From NCBI RefSeq assembly GCF_000828575.1, contig NZ_AP011952.1:1145001-1209000 (forward strand): DNA of 64,000 nucleotides, read 5' to 3'. This stretch comes from Methanothermobacter sp. CaT2. GTDB taxonomy: Archaea > Methanobacteriota > Methanobacteria > Methanobacteriales > Methanothermobacteraceae. The translations under genes and the position numbers were made by a program. Shown here piece after piece: positions 49,627 to 59,110 of this stretch. The number at the start of each line of letters is the position of its first letter. The stretch's first letter is position 1. A model generated the notes under the pieces. That model worked only from the letters and a program-made list of their open reading frames with translations. It was not told where the DNA came from and searched no databases.

Positions 49627-51381
49627 TCACTCATTTATTATGGCCTCCTTGAAGAACTCTGGCAGAAGTGACCTGTAGAGGGGGCTTCTGAATATCATCT
49701 CTATGTTACCGTCAAGGATGTAGGTGTAGCAGGAGTCATCATGGGCCCTCATTCCACGCCCATAGGCCTGCATGAGGGTCATTATGGTTTTGTAGGCGTA
49801 CCACCTCTGATCCATCCTCTGCCTCCGGTTAACCTGCTTATCACCCAGGTAGGGGAATGGTATCTTGTAGATCACCTGGAAGCGGCACTTGTCATAGGGT
49901 AGATCAACACCCTCACTCATGGATGGGCTTACAAGCACCAGGGGCTCGTCGGAATCCTCAAAGTACCTCAGCACCGCCTCCCTGTTGGATGCCTTATGGT
50001 CGATGAGCCTCCTGCTGGGTATATTATCCATTATGAACCGCTGGCAGCGATAGTTATGGGTGTGTATGAGTCCCTTATCGTTTTTATGCCTCTCAAGGAT
50101 CCTGTTAAGTATGGGTATGGTCTCGGGGGCCGTGTGCCTTATCCTGTTGCGGGACATCTTCCCTGCGATCTTCAGTTCTATGGGCCTTCTGGATGCAGGG
50201 AATGGACTGTCAACCCTTACAAAGTATGCATCCCCTGGATTTATGCCGAGCCACTGGCAGAAGAGCCTCTCACTGAGTATGGTGGCGCTCATGAATAGGC
50301 AGACCTCAGAGTAGGAGAAGAGCCTGTCATGTGCATAGTGATGTACCCTCAGGGGCTTGAAGGAGACAGAGTCATCATCGGCGTCGATGACCCAGTTCTT
50401 TGGTTCATCCTCCAGACTCATCCTGAGCTCCGAGAGCCTCTTTATGGTCCTCTTTATCCTGTCCCTTCTCCTTCTTGACATTGAATCCAGTTCAAGGTCA
50501 CTGTAGTGGTCTGCTATTGCCTCAATCTGGAGCACCCATTCAGCCGGGTCATCCTCCCGGAGCATCGATGGGGGTATTGTTCTTCTGATATCCTTGCTGA
50601 GGCGTTTGTTTGATATGGTTACTTCGAGCCTCCTCATGAGCTTGTCCTCGATGTTGTGAGCCTCATCCAGTATCATGAGGTTTCTCCGGTCGAAGTGGCC
50701 GACGTAGTTGAGTTCAAGGAATGCATAGTCATAGTTCATGAGGGTTATGGGGCTGTTTATGGCCTCTGCCTTCTGTTCCCAGTACTGGCAGTGCTCAGCT
50801 GTCTTGAAGAATACCCTGTTACCATAGGAGTCCTGGAAGGCCTCCTCTCCGAGGAGCGTCTCCCCCCTCACAACACCGTAGGGGCACTGGAACTTCTCTG
50901 ATGAGGGCAGTGTCTGGCATGTCCCCATGTCACAGGTTGACTCCAGGTTGTCGTTGAGGCAGAAGAAGTTACTCCTCCCCTTGACGACGGGAAACCCGAA
51001 TTCCCTGGCATACTGGTCCTGGAGCTGTTTGGTCATGGTGAGGATGTAGGCTGGCTGGTAGATCCCTGCGAGGGTACAGGCTATTGCTGATTTGCCTGTG
51101 CCTGTGCCGGCCTCAAGTATAACGTACCTGTAACCTTCCTCGATTGCCTGGTAGATGTCGTTTATTATGTCAAGCTGTCCAGGTCTTGGCTGTGGAAAGG
51201 GGAAGTTCTCTATGATCTCCGGTGGTATTTGGGGGTACCTCTTATGGAGGTCTTCGTTGAGGGTGTCTGATTTCTCAGGAGGCCTTATAATATTTCTGAA
51301 GAACGAAAGGCGCCCCTTGCCCTTGCATGTGCAGTTATCCCTCATCATTCCACAGTCTGGACAGAAGAGTGGGTTTTCCAT
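49627..51381 (-). CDS. Fe-S superfamily 2 helicase (XPD/DinG type)
   Basis: The 584-residue protein has Walker A EAGTGTGKSAIA (about 92), four Cys in an insertion (FFCLNDNLESTCDMGTC...FQC, about 135-170) that should hold a [4Fe-4S] cluster, DEAH in MILDEAHNIEDKL, and motif VI QAYGRGMRAHDD near the end. An extra N-terminal Cys group (CPDCGMMRDNCTC) may bind zinc. It is DNA repair-type 5'-3' helicase by family. ATG 51381 lies about 25 nt after TTATATAG, so the mRNA is leaderless or nearly so; a longer frame exists upstream. Confidence 0.88.
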   Translation of the reverse strand: MENPLFCPDCGMMRDNCTCKGKGRLSFFRNIIRPPEKSDTLNEDLHKRYPQIPPEIIENFPFPQPRPGQLDIINDIYQAIEEGYRYVILEAGTGTGKSAIACTLAGIYQPAYILTMTKQLQDQYAREFGFPVVKGRSNFFCLNDNLESTCDMGTCQTLPSSEKFQCPYGVVRGETLLGEEAFQDSYGNRVFFKTAEHCQYWEQKAEAINSPITLMNYDYAFLELNYVGHFDRRNLMILDEAHNIEDKLMRRLEVTISNKRLSKDIRRTIPPSMLREDDPAEWVLQIEAIADHYSDLELDSMSRRRRDRIKRTIKRLSELRMSLEDEPKNWVIDADDDSVSFKPLRVHHYAHDRLFSYSEVCLFMSATILSERLFCQWLGINPGDAYFVRVDSPFPASRRPIELKIAGKMSRNRIRHTAPETIPILNRILERHKNDKGLIHTHNYRCQRFIMDNIPSRRLIDHKASNREAVLRYFEDSDEPLVLVSPSMSEGVDLPYDKCRFQVIYKIPFPYLGDKQVNRRQRMDQRWYAYKTIMTLMQAYGRGMRAHDDSCYTYILDGNIEMIFRSPLYRSLLPEFFKEAIINE

Positions 51382-51526
51382 GGACCTATTTAAGGGGGTG
51401 GAACTATATAAGTTTAGAGAGTGCCACAGAAAAATAATGATAATAAAAGCGGATCTGGACATTCCTGGGAGAGGATGACCGGACCATCATCATGTCTACA
51501 GAATCAGAATTATTAAAGGTGTTCTA

Positions 51527-52225
51527 ATGCATGGGAAACTCATTGGTGTGGGTGTGGGTCCGGGGGACAGTGAACTTCTGACCCTCCGGGCTGTGAATGT
51601 ACTCAGATCTGTTCCAGTTATATGCGCGCCCCGTTCATCATCTGAGAGAGGGAGCATAGCCCTCTCAATCGTTGAAGATATCCTCACTGAACGCAGGGAT
51701 GGCTGCAGAATACTTGACCCTGTGTTTCCAATGACTGATGACCGGGATGAACTTGAAAGTCACTGGGATTCTGCGGCCAGAATGGTTGCAGCTGAACTTG
51801 AGGATGGACGGGATGTTGCCTTCATAACACTGGGTGATCCATCCATCTACAGTACCTTCAGTTACCTCCAGCAGCGCATTGAGGATATGGGCTTTGAGAC
51901 CGAGATGGTGCCAGGAGTCACCTCCTTCACGGCATGTGCAGCCACCGCTGGCAGAACCCTCGTTGAGGGTGATGAGATCCTCCTTGTGGTGCCCCGGGTT
52001 GATGATCGGTTTGAGAGGTTGCTCAGAGATGTGGATGCCTGTGTGATCATGAAGACATCACGCCATGGCAGGAGGGCCATGGAGGTTGTGGAGTCTGATC
52101 CCCGCGGAAAGGATGTTGTATCGGTGGCAAACTGCAGCATGGATGACGAGGTCGTTGAAAGGGGATTTGCCTCCGGTGGAGGGTATCTTGCGACAACCCT
52201 TGTGAGGTTCAGGGATCAATCCTGA
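51527..52225 (+). CDS. cbiL: Cobalt-factor II / precorrin-2 C20-methyltransferase
   Basis: CbiL methylates C20 of the corrin precursor. The 232-residue tetrapyrrole methylase has GVGVGPGDSELLTLRAVNVL at the start, FITLGDPSIYSTFSYL and EMVPGVTSFTACAA, all C20-methyltransferase hallmarks. Methanogens need corrinoid for Mtr and acetyl-CoA synthase. It is a single gene here. Confidence 0.93.
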   Translation: MHGKLIGVGVGPGDSELLTLRAVNVLRSVPVICAPRSSSERGSIALSIVEDILTERRDGCRILDPVFPMTDDRDELESHWDSAARMVAAELEDGRDVAFITLGDPSIYSTFSYLQQRIEDMGFETEMVPGVTSFTACAATAGRTLVEGDEILLVVPRVDDRFERLLRDVDACVIMKTSRHGRRAMEVVESDPRGKDVVSVANCSMDDEVVERGFASGGGYLATTLVRFRDQS

Positions 52226-52254
52226 AGCAACACCTCTGTATAGAAACCAAAAAA

Positions 52255-53010
52255 TCAGCTTTCAGGAACAATCCTGAAGGAGCACCTCCCATCACCACGG
52301 GCATAACATTCCGTCTCCTCCACAAGGACATCACCCTTGAAGTGACGGCTGAATACCGCCTCAAGTATCCCTGAGTCCAGTGCACAGGCAGATTCACCTA
52401 TCTGGGGGAGTAATCCGCATTCAAAGCATTCATAGGCCCTGATCACCAGGGGATCTGTGCTCTCCACCTCAAGGACTCCCAGGCGGTTTATCATCCAGAA
52501 CCTCTTGAGATTTTCAAGGAGATCCCCAAGTTCCTCCGATGCTATCCTTGGGTATATTACCTCCCCTATTCTTTTTCCTGCCTCATGGAGGACAGGGTCG
52601 ATGTTTATGCCCTCCTTTATGAGTTCAACCCTCAGGACATGGAACATCAGTCTGAAGAATTCAAGGGGGTCACCCCTCTCTGTGAGGTGCTCTGCAAGGA
52701 ATTCTGTTTTTTCCTCATCCAGCTCATCGATCCTCTTCCTTGTGAGTTTACCAAGGTACCTTGAGTTTATCTCGAAGACTTTTCTTCTCCTGTCCTCAGG
52801 ATCCGGCATTTCAACTATGAGGCCCGCTTTCCTGAGGTCTGATAGGTGTTTTGATACTGTGGACTTGGATTTATCTGTGATTCTGACTATTTCCTGGAAG
52901 CTGAGTGCTCCCTTTTTAAGTTCGGAGAGTATGAGCGACTTGACAGGGCTTTCTATTACCTCGATTCCAGTTTCGGTTGAGAATATCGTGAAGTTATGTC
53001 TCCTCTTCAT
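52255..53010 (-). CDS. msvR: Redox-sensing regulator MsvR (HTH-V4R)
   Basis: MsvR is a methanogen-specific regulator that binds its own promoter and that of the divergent F420H2-oxidase operon. The 251-residue protein has an ArsR-like winged helix (about 20-85, SFQEIVRITDKSKSTVSKHLSDLRKAGLIV) and a C-terminal V4R domain (about 110-250) with the conserved Cys in AYECFECGLL, GESACALD and ETECYARGDGRCSF. In M. thermautotrophicus the reduced and oxidised forms act differently (established knowledge). MsvR-type boxes are present between the two genes. Confidence 0.93.
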   Translation of the reverse strand: MKRRHNFTIFSTETGIEVIESPVKSLILSELKKGALSFQEIVRITDKSKSTVSKHLSDLRKAGLIVEMPDPEDRRRKVFEINSRYLGKLTRKRIDELDEEKTEFLAEHLTERGDPLEFFRLMFHVLRVELIKEGINIDPVLHEAGKRIGEVIYPRIASEELGDLLENLKRFWMINRLGVLEVESTDPLVIRAYECFECGLLPQIGESACALDSGILEAVFSRHFKGDVLVEETECYARGDGRCSFRIVPES

Positions 53011-53080
53011 TGGCCCATGTTATGTCTGAAGGACTATATTACTGTTTCAATACCATGGAACAGAAAAAATTATATAGAAG

Positions 53081-53114
53081 TTCGTATAGTATAGTACATT
53101 CGATGATATACGAA
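53081..53114. promoter_or_regulatory. Two MsvR-type boxes upstream of fprA
   Basis: The known MsvR consensus is TTCGTA-N4-TACGAA. TTCGATGATATACGAA (53099-53114) fits it except for a two-base swap in the left arm; TTCGTATAGTATAGTA (53081-53096) has a perfect left arm and a weak right arm. They follow directly after the TATA AAATTATATAG (53066-53077) of fprA, so bound MsvR would block polymerase or initiation. Confidence 0.8.
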
Positions 53115-53133
53115 CTAAATGTGTGGTGATATA

Positions 53134-54348
53134 ATGAAGGCCAGAGCAGAGAAGATAGCAGATGGAGTATACTGGGCTGGTGTCCTTGACTGGGACATCA
53201 GAAACTACCATGGATACACACTTCAGGGGACAACCTACAACGCCTACCTTGTATTCGGAGATGAAGGTGTGGCGCTGATTGACAACTCATATCCAGGGAC
53301 CTTCCAGGAGCTCATGGCAAGGATGGAGGATGCATTCAACCGTGAGGGAAGAGAGATGAGGGTGGACTTCATAGTCCAGAACCACGTTGAAAAGGACCAC
53401 AGCGGAGTGCTGGTGGAACTTCACAGGAGGTTCCCTGAGGCAGAGATCCACTGCACAGAAGTTGCCGTGGAGGGACTGCTCAAGCATTACCCGGCCCTTG
53501 AGGGCACAGAGTTCCGCACAGCGAAGACCGGGGATTCCATCGACCTCGGAGGAAGGACCCTCACCTTCCTTGAGGCACCCCTGCTCCACTGGCCAGACAG
53601 CATGTTCACCTTCCTTGATACCGGCATACTGTTCTCAAACGACGCCTTTGGACAGCACCTCTGCTATCCACAGCGCCTCGACACCGAAATACCCGAATAC
53701 ATCCTCATGGATGCTGCCAAAAAATTCTATGCGAACCTCATAACACCCCTATCAAAGCTTGTGCTCAGGAAGTTCGATGATGTGAAGGAGCTCGGCCTCC
53801 TTGATAAGATAAGGATGATAGCGCCCTCCCATGGCCAGATATGGACCGAACCCATGAAGATAATAGAAGCATACACCGCCTGGGCCACAGGTAAGGTGGA
53901 GAAGAAGGTCACCGTGATCTATGATACGATGCACCACTCCACAGCCATGATGGCCCATGCAATAGCAGAGGGTGCCATGAGCGAGGGGGCTGATGTGAGG
54001 GTCTACTACCTCCATGAGGACGACCGCAGCGAGATCGTGAAGGACATACTTGACAGTCACGCCATCGCCCTCGGAGCACCCACAATCTACGATGAACCCT
54101 ACCCAAGCGTTGGAGACCTCCTGATGTACCTCCGTGGCCTGAAGTTCAACAGGACCGGCCAGAGGAGGGCCATGGTATTCGGGTCAATGGGTGGCAGGGG
54201 AGGTGCCACCGGGACCATGCAGAAACTCCTTACGGATGCTGGATTCGATGTCATGGAGGCGGATGAAATCTACTACGTCCCGAACAATGAGGAACTCGAT
54301 GCATGCTTCGAGGCTGGAAGAAGGCTTGCAGGTGATATCAATGAATGA
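53134..54348 (+). CDS. fprA: F420H2 oxidase (A-type flavoprotein)
   Basis: FprA reduces O2 to water with F420H2. The 404-residue protein has an N-terminal metallo-beta-lactamase-like diiron domain with [12 protein letters not shown] (about 80-92) and LHWPDSMF, and a C-terminal flavodoxin (about 250-404, [33 protein letters not shown]). ATG 53134 follows GTGGTGAT; the ATG at 53119 is upstream of that site. It leads the msvR-controlled operon (called fpaA in some work). Confidence 0.95.
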   Translation: MKARAEKIADGVYWAGVLDWDIRNYHGYTLQGTTYNAYLVFGDEGVALIDNSYPGTFQELMARMEDAFNREGREMRVDFIVQNHVEKDHSGVLVELHRRFPEAEIHCTEVAVEGLLKHYPALEGTEFRTAKTGDSIDLGGRTLTFLEAPLLHWPDSMFTFLDTGILFSNDAFGQHLCYPQRLDTEIPEYILMDAAKKFYANLITPLSKLVLRKFDDVKELGLLDKIRMIAPSHGQIWTEPMKIIEAYTAWATGKVEKKVTVIYDTMHHSTAMMAHAIAEGAMSEGADVRVYYLHEDDRSEIVKDILDSHAIALGAPTIYDEPYPSVGDLLMYLRGLKFNRTGQRRAMVFGSMGGRGGATGTMQKLLTDAGFDVMEADEIYYVPNNEELDACFEAGRRLAGDINE

Positions 54349-54754
54349 AAACATCCCCGGTGTCTGCAGGGGCACCGAACTTGAGAAGGTTGTGGATGCA
54401 AACTTCAGGGGAGAGTGCAGTGAGGTCGGTATCTACCTTGCAATGGCAAGACAGGCCCAGCGTGAGGGCCTCCCCGAGGTTGCAGAGGCCTTAAGAAGAA
54501 TAGCCCTTGAGGAAGCTGCCCATGCAGCCCGCTTTGCAGAGCTAAACGGTGTGATCAGGGAAAACCTCAGGGAAAACCTTGAGATGATGCTTGAGGGGGA
54601 GGAGGCGGCTAACAGGGAGAAACGTGAGGCAGCCCTCAGGGCAAGGGAATGCAGTGTTGATGAGGCCCATGACTTCTTTGATGAGAGCTCAAGGGACGAG
54701 GGAAGGCATGCTGCCATGCTGAGGGGACTCCTCCAGAGGTACTTCCAGGGATAA
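54341..54754 (+). CDS. Rubrerythrin-type diiron protein without rubredoxin domain
   Basis: The 137-residue ferritin-like protein has two EExxH-type ligand pairs: [32 protein letters not shown], then [27 protein letters not shown]. It should reduce peroxide with electrons from a rubredoxin. It overlaps the end of fprA by 8 nt, with GGTGAT as its ribosome-binding site. The usual rubredoxin domain is missing but one is present in the next gene. Confidence 0.92.
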   Translation: MNENIPGVCRGTELEKVVDANFRGECSEVGIYLAMARQAQREGLPEVAEALRRIALEEAAHAARFAELNGVIRENLRENLEMMLEGEEAANREKREAALRARECSVDEAHDFFDESSRDEGRHAAMLRGLLQRYFQG

Positions 54755-54756
54755 CC

Positions 54757-55290
54757 ATGAAGATCTGCAGAATATGCGGCTATCAGATCCCAGAAGGTGA
54801 ATTCAACCTGCTGGAGGATGGCTGGGTGTGTCCCCGGTGTGGTGTTGGGAAGGAGGAATTCGAGGATTCCACCGAGCCCCTGGGGGGTCGGGACCCCCTC
54901 ATGCTTATTTTCAGGGCCATGACTGTGGGGCTCTGGAGGGTGCTTGGTAATGGATCCCAGGGAGTTACAAGGGAGATGGGGTCTGTGATCGCAGACAACA
55001 TCAGGCACGGGGAGGATCCCTTGAAATCAGCCGCAGACTACTTCATCGAACATGGATTTGCAGCGTCCATCAGCGCAGACACTGAAAACTTTGCCCTCAA
55101 TGTTAAAAACTGCAGTTTCTATGGATTCTGTCGTTCGCTGGAGGAGGATGGGGTGCTGTTATCAACCTGCCCCTATGCAAACACGGCCGCTGCAGTCCTT
55201 GAAAGGACCACAGGATACAGGTACCGTATAAAACGAAATAAGGGGGACCATGGACACATCATTGAATTTTCACGGATATCCAAAAAATAG
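54757..55290 (+). CDS. Rubredoxin-like domain fused to an uncharacterised domain
   Basis: The first 40 residues are a rubredoxin-type Fe(Cys)4 site (CRICGYQIPEGEFN...WVCPRCG). The other 135 residues (about 45-177) form a domain with CSFYGFCRSLEEDGVLLSTCPYANTAAAVLERTTGYRY, which resembles small ligand-binding V4R-like or methanogen output domains, but I cannot assign it firmly. It follows the rubrerythrin by 2 nt and probably donates electrons to it. Confidence 0.75.
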   Translation: MKICRICGYQIPEGEFNLLEDGWVCPRCGVGKEEFEDSTEPLGGRDPLMLIFRAMTVGLWRVLGNGSQGVTREMGSVIADNIRHGEDPLKSAADYFIEHGFAASISADTENFALNVKNCSFYGFCRSLEEDGVLLSTCPYANTAAAVLERTTGYRYRIKRNKGDHGHIIEFSRISKK

Positions 55291-55340
55291 GTAGGATTCC
55301 GAGATTAACTTCACAACGGTGCCACCGAAGCCCCTCTGAT

Positions 55341-56093
55341 TCAGAAATCAGCATAGGGTCTCTCCATACCCGCGCGCTTCAGTATATCCTCCGCATGTTT
55401 GAGGGACCCCTCGCTGCCATCAACCAGGAGGTGGACGGCTCCCTCAGCCCCGTGGACGCCTCCAGCTGCAACAGGCTCTGCATCCACACCCGCCAGAAGC
55501 CTGAGGGCGTCCACCTCTGTGAAGACCTCGCCGGGTACAGGTAACATTCCGGGACCCTCAGTGCCGGCTGAATTCATTCGGAGCGCTGTACTGTAAGGGT
55601 CGCCTGGTATCATCTTTTCAAGTCCAACCGGGACTATGAGTTCTGTTTTCCTGCCAGCAGCTGCCTGAAGTGCTGGAAACACTGTGCCGCCCATGGGGTG
55701 ACCTATGTAGACCGCTGCCCTCCCTGAGCTGTATTCAAGGGCATTGGCTCCCTTGAGTATCAGGTCCCCCCTTCCAAGTTCATCTGCCACATCAAAGATT
55801 GTAAATCCACGATCCCATCTGCCCCTGCGGATTACCACATCACCCGGGAACTCATGGCCGGTACCATCTGCCCTGAAATAGGGGGGCCTTATGATTCCCC
55901 TGTGAAATCCGCGACGGTCAAAACCGTCCTCTCCCAGATGTCCAAGGATCTCCTCTGCTATGTAACCATTGGTTGTCCCGGCGATTATGACCAGGGTGCC
56001 CCCCTCAAGCACCCTCCTGATGGATGGATGTTCAAGCATTCCCCATGCAATTAGACGTTTACCCGCCGCTGGGGTCACCAGGAACTGTTTCAT
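55341..56093 (-). CDS. Conserved archaeal protein of unknown function
   Basis: I do not recognise a named family for this 250-residue cytoplasmic protein. It begins MKQFLVTPAAGKRLIAWGML and has glycine-rich segments (LVIIAGTTNGYIAEEIL, KGANALEYSSGRAAVYIGHPMGGTVFPALQAAAGRKTELIVPVGLEK) suggesting an alpha/beta enzyme that binds a nucleotide or phosphate. It follows the flavoprotein gene with the stop overlapping possible starts (TTGATTGAGATG), so is coupled to it. Confidence 0.65.
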   Translation of the reverse strand: MKQFLVTPAAGKRLIAWGMLEHPSIRRVLEGGTLVIIAGTTNGYIAEEILGHLGEDGFDRRGFHRGIIRPPYFRADGTGHEFPGDVVIRRGRWDRGFTIFDVADELGRGDLILKGANALEYSSGRAAVYIGHPMGGTVFPALQAAAGRKTELIVPVGLEKMIPGDPYSTALRMNSAGTEGPGMLPVPGEVFTEVDALRLLAGVDAEPVAAGGVHGAEGAVHLLVDGSEGSLKHAEDILKRAGMERPYADF

Positions 56094-56098
56094 CTCAA

Positions 56099-57451
56099 TC
56101 AATCCTGTGGTCTGCCATTCACCCTTTTCAGTTTTTCACAGGCATCCTCTGCTGCAAGGATTATGGGGTCTATGACCATTGAGACCGGGGGCGCGTAGGA
56201 GAACTCAGTCTCTGAGAGCTCAGAACACGTGAGTCCCTGGGATATGGCCAGGGACATGGTATCAACCCTCTCAGCGACCCTCTCCTTTGCAACCATCTGG
56301 CATCCGATTATCCTTCCCCTGAGGTCACATATCATCTTAACATCTATCCTCTCGGCACCCGGGTAATACCTGGCCTTTGTGAGGGCCCTCTTCTTACCTG
56401 ATACCACCTTTATACCGTTCTGGAGGGCCATGACCTCTGTGAGGCCCACTGCACCAAATTCAAGTTCCCCTATCTTTGATACCATTGCATTGAGGACAGG
56501 TCTGAACCTTGCATCCATCCCCACTATGTTCTTTGCAGCCACCCTGGCCTGTCTGACGGCAGTTGAACCCAGGGGTGACTGGGTCCTGAAGCCCGTGACT
56601 GCATCGTATACCTCAACACAGTCACCGACCGCGTATATGTCAGGCACGCTTGTCTGCATCCTGTCATTTACCTTGACTGCCCACTGTCCAATTTCACATC
56701 CTGCCATCCTGGCAAGCTTTGTCTCAGGCCTCACGCCCGTCGCCAGGACCACGAGATCCGCCTCAAGGCACTCATCTCCAACCACAACGCCCTCAACCCT
56801 CTCATCACCCACTATCCTGTCAAGGGCCTTGCCGAGGATGACCCTGATGCCCTTCTCCTCAAGGTAGCCCTGGACTATGGCTGCCATGTCCGGGTCCAGG
56901 GATCTCGGGACTATCTGGGGGAGCATCTCCATAACAGTAACTTCAAGGCCCATCCTCAGGAGGCCGTAGGCTATCTCAAGGCCTATAAGTCCAGCGCCCA
57001 CCACCACTGCCCTCTTACTTTTTGATGCCCATTTGGTTATCCTTTCACCGTCTGTGAGGGTCCTTATGGTGAAGACTCCTTCAAGGTCCGTGCCCTCCAC
57101 CGGTGGTATGAAGGGTGAGCCGCCGGTTGCAAGGACAAGGACGTCGTAGGGTATCTCCCTGAGGCCGCCCTTTCCCCTGTAGGTTACAGTCTTTTTTTGA
57201 GGATCTATGGCCTCGACCTCTGTTTCCGTGAGGATATCTATGTTCCTCTCCCTGTAGTCCTCTGGCCTGTGCATAACTATATCATCAAAGCATTCAACCT
57301 CACCGCACATAACGTAGGGTATTGCGCAGGGGGAATATGCCACATGTTTATCACGGGTTATGACCTTTATATCTGCGTCCTTATCATGTTTCCTTATATT
57401 GGAGGCCGTTGAAAGTCCTCCGGCCCCGCCGCCAACTATAACAACTCTCAT
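56099..57451 (-). CDS. CoA-disulfide reductase / NADH oxidase-type flavoprotein
   Basis: The 450-residue protein is a pyridine nucleotide-disulfide oxidoreductase: FAD site IVGGGAGGLSTA at the N-terminus, single active Cys42 in AYSPCAIPYVMCG, NAD(P) site VVVGAGLIGLEIAYG (about 150-165), and VYAVGDCVEV. Cys42 alone, without CxxxxC, marks the CoADR/NOX/NROR group. Reduction of CoA disulfide, polysulfide or O2 is possible. Upstream, ATAAATAATTCAGATATATTTATAAATT (57505 region) is a divergent promoter with the arsC-like gene. Confidence 0.87.
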   Translation of the reverse strand: MRVVIVGGGAGGLSTASNIRKHDKDADIKVITRDKHVAYSPCAIPYVMCGEVECFDDIVMHRPEDYRERNIDILTETEVEAIDPQKKTVTYRGKGGLREIPYDVLVLATGGSPFIPPVEGTDLEGVFTIRTLTDGERITKWASKSKRAVVVGAGLIGLEIAYGLLRMGLEVTVMEMLPQIVPRSLDPDMAAIVQGYLEEKGIRVILGKALDRIVGDERVEGVVVGDECLEADLVVLATGVRPETKLARMAGCEIGQWAVKVNDRMQTSVPDIYAVGDCVEVYDAVTGFRTQSPLGSTAVRQARVAAKNIVGMDARFRPVLNAMVSKIGELEFGAVGLTEVMALQNGIKVVSGKKRALTKARYYPGAERIDVKMICDLRGRIIGCQMVAKERVAERVDTMSLAISQGLTCSELSETEFSYAPPVSMVIDPIILAAEDACEKLKRVNGRPQD

Positions 57452-57575
57452 CTATCCCCTTCTCCTAGGAGTTATCGGTTATAGGTCTCTTCTTCATTTT
57501 ATAAATAATTCAGATATATTTATAAATTTGGATACATCAATAGATCTGTGTGGTAGTTATAAGGGAGCATCAAAC

Positions 57576-57968
57576 ATGAAGAGTAAGGTTCTATTCATAT
57601 GCAGGAACAACTCCGGGAGGTCCCAGATGGCTGAGGGGATACTCAGGGCCATGTACGGTGCCCACTATGAGGTCCACAGTGCTGGCAGTGACCCGAAGGA
57701 TATCAGCCCCCTCACCATACAGGTCATGGAGGAGATTGGTGTGGACATGACTGGCCACAGACCAAAGAGTCTCAGGGAATTTGAGGGCGAAAAATTTGAC
57801 ATCGTTGCAAGCCTCTGCGATGAGGCATGCCCTGTATTCCTGGGTGGTGAGAGGTACCTTCATGCTGAATTCCCTGACCCGAGGGGTGCAGATATTGACA
57901 CCATCAGAAGGATCCGTGATGAAATCTCTGAGTGGATAAAGAAGGAGTTCAACCCTGAAAAACTGTGA
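57576..57968 (+). CDS. Arsenate reductase-like low-molecular-weight phosphatase
   Basis: The 130-residue protein has the P-loop [13 protein letters not shown] (C9-x5-R15) of LMW tyrosine phosphatases and thioredoxin-type ArsC, and two Cys near the middle, ASLCDEACP, that could serve as the redox relay, although the classic spacing is longer. [10 protein letters not shown] supplies the general-acid Asp. ATG 57576 follows AAGGGAG; the longer frame is spurious. It is upstream of DUF166. Confidence 0.85.
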   Translation: MKSKVLFICRNNSGRSQMAEGILRAMYGAHYEVHSAGSDPKDISPLTIQVMEEIGVDMTGHRPKSLREFEGEKFDIVASLCDEACPVFLGGERYLHAEFPDPRGADIDTIRRIRDEISEWIKKEFNPEKL

Positions 57969-57990
57969 TTTACTAAAGGAGAGTGATGTA

Positions 57991-58638
57991 ATGATTAAGG
58001 TTGCCATCGTAACAGACGGGCCCTACGGTGAAAGGGCCTATGAGAACATAGCCCGTGAATTCGAGACCATGTTCATTGAACTTGAGGCTCCCTCTGGAAT
58101 ATTTGCAGATGAGGTTGATATACCCGCCGATAAACTCAAGGCCATAAGGTCAGCGGACATTGTGATAACCTACATACTCCACCCGGACCTCACCCTGGAA
58201 CTCGTTGATGAGATTCATGGGGATGTTGACTGGATCATCATAGGGGCCTGGAGGGGTGATGGCTTCAGGAACCAGCTCCTGAGTTACGGCAATGTGACGG
58301 CCCCTGAGAACATGTGCGACCTGGAGGAGAACGGTAACCCCTCATTTGATGAATTCGTGTCAAGGTTTGGAAGGCCCCTGGTGGAGGTGGACCTTGAAGG
58401 TGACACGGTTAAGGAGATAAGGGTTCTGAGATCCTCGCCCTGTGGAGCCACGCTCTTCGTCGCAGAGGAGCTTACCGGTGAGGATGCACAGGATCTCCCA
58501 TTAAAGGCCGGGCTTAAGATACAGCACTACCCCTGCCGTGCCCCGAAAATGAGACTATTTTCAGATGACGAGTGCAAGAAGGAGATGGCAGCCAGGATGC
58601 ACAGTGAGGCCTTCGAGAGGGCCCTTGGAGTGAAATAG
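57991..58638 (+). CDS. DUF166 family protein
   Basis: This 215-residue protein matches the archaeal DUF166 family (PF02593): [78 protein letters not shown] and [10 protein letters not shown]. Several conserved Cys may bind a cluster or take part in thiol chemistry. The function is not established. It lies 22 nt after the arsC-like gene. Confidence 0.85.
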   Translation: MIKVAIVTDGPYGERAYENIAREFETMFIELEAPSGIFADEVDIPADKLKAIRSADIVITYILHPDLTLELVDEIHGDVDWIIIGAWRGDGFRNQLLSYGNVTAPENMCDLEENGNPSFDEFVSRFGRPLVEVDLEGDTVKEIRVLRSSPCGATLFVAEELTGEDAQDLPLKAGLKIQHYPCRAPKMRLFSDDECKKEMAARMHSEAFERALGVK

Positions 58639-58743
58639 ACCTCCCTTGATCAGCTGAACAGTCTAAGGGGAAATAAAGCCAACCGATAAACTATCATTAT
58701 TATTCATAATAAATTATTTATTTCAGGACATCAAGATAGAACC
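58639..58743 (+). promoter_or_regulatory. Promoter region of the dsr-like operon
   Basis: TTCATAATAAATTATTTATTTC (about 58703-58724) supplies a TATA-like element 20-40 nt before the ATG of the DsrE-like gene, which suggests a very short leader. No other structure was noted. Confidence 0.4.
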
Positions 58744-59109
58744 ATGGAAAAAAAGATCCTCACAATAGTCGTCACAGAGGGACCATACCGTTACCAGTAT
58801 GCAGATATAGCATTTGAAATGGCTGAAAGTGCCATCAAAAATGGTTACGACGTCAGAATATTCCTCTACATGGACGGGACGCATATACCAAAAAGGAACC
58901 AGGCACCCCAGTCCTTCCCCAACAGTGCAGAAAGGCTCAGGTCACTGGTGAAGAAGGGTGTGAAGGTAACATCCTGCATAAGATGTTCCACGGCGAGGGG
59001 ATACACCTGCTCAGAAAGGCCCTACATAATGGGTGTTGAAATAAAGAGCGTTTACGATCTTGGAGAATGGATAAAGGATAGTCACAGAGTGATAACCCTG
59101 GGATGTTAA
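58744..59109 (+). CDS. DsrE/TusD-family sulfur-carrier protein
   Basis: The 121-residue DsrE-fold protein begins with ILTIVVTEGPYRYQYADIAFEMAESAIKNGYDVRIFLYMDG and carries CIRCSTARGYTCSE (about 80-94), equivalent to the persulfide-bearing Cys of DsrE/TusD. It is first of a DsrE-DsrF-(Fe-S)-DsrH series and should carry sulfane sulfur as a Cys persulfide. Confidence 0.85.
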   Translation: MEKKILTIVVTEGPYRYQYADIAFEMAESAIKNGYDVRIFLYMDGTHIPKRNQAPQSFPNSAERLRSLVKKGVKVTSCIRCSTARGYTCSERPYIMGVEIKSVYDLGEWIKDSHRVITLGC

Positions 59110-59110
59110 C

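Noticed and set aside
54191-54340. 50-codon extension of the rubrerythrin-like gene
   Set aside because: It lies over fprA in another frame; the ATG at 54341 has GGTGAT.
57360-57575. 72-codon extension of the arsenate-reductase-like gene
   Set aside because: It overlaps the divergent flavoprotein gene and its promoter; the P-loop starts right after ATG 57576, which has a ribosome-binding site.
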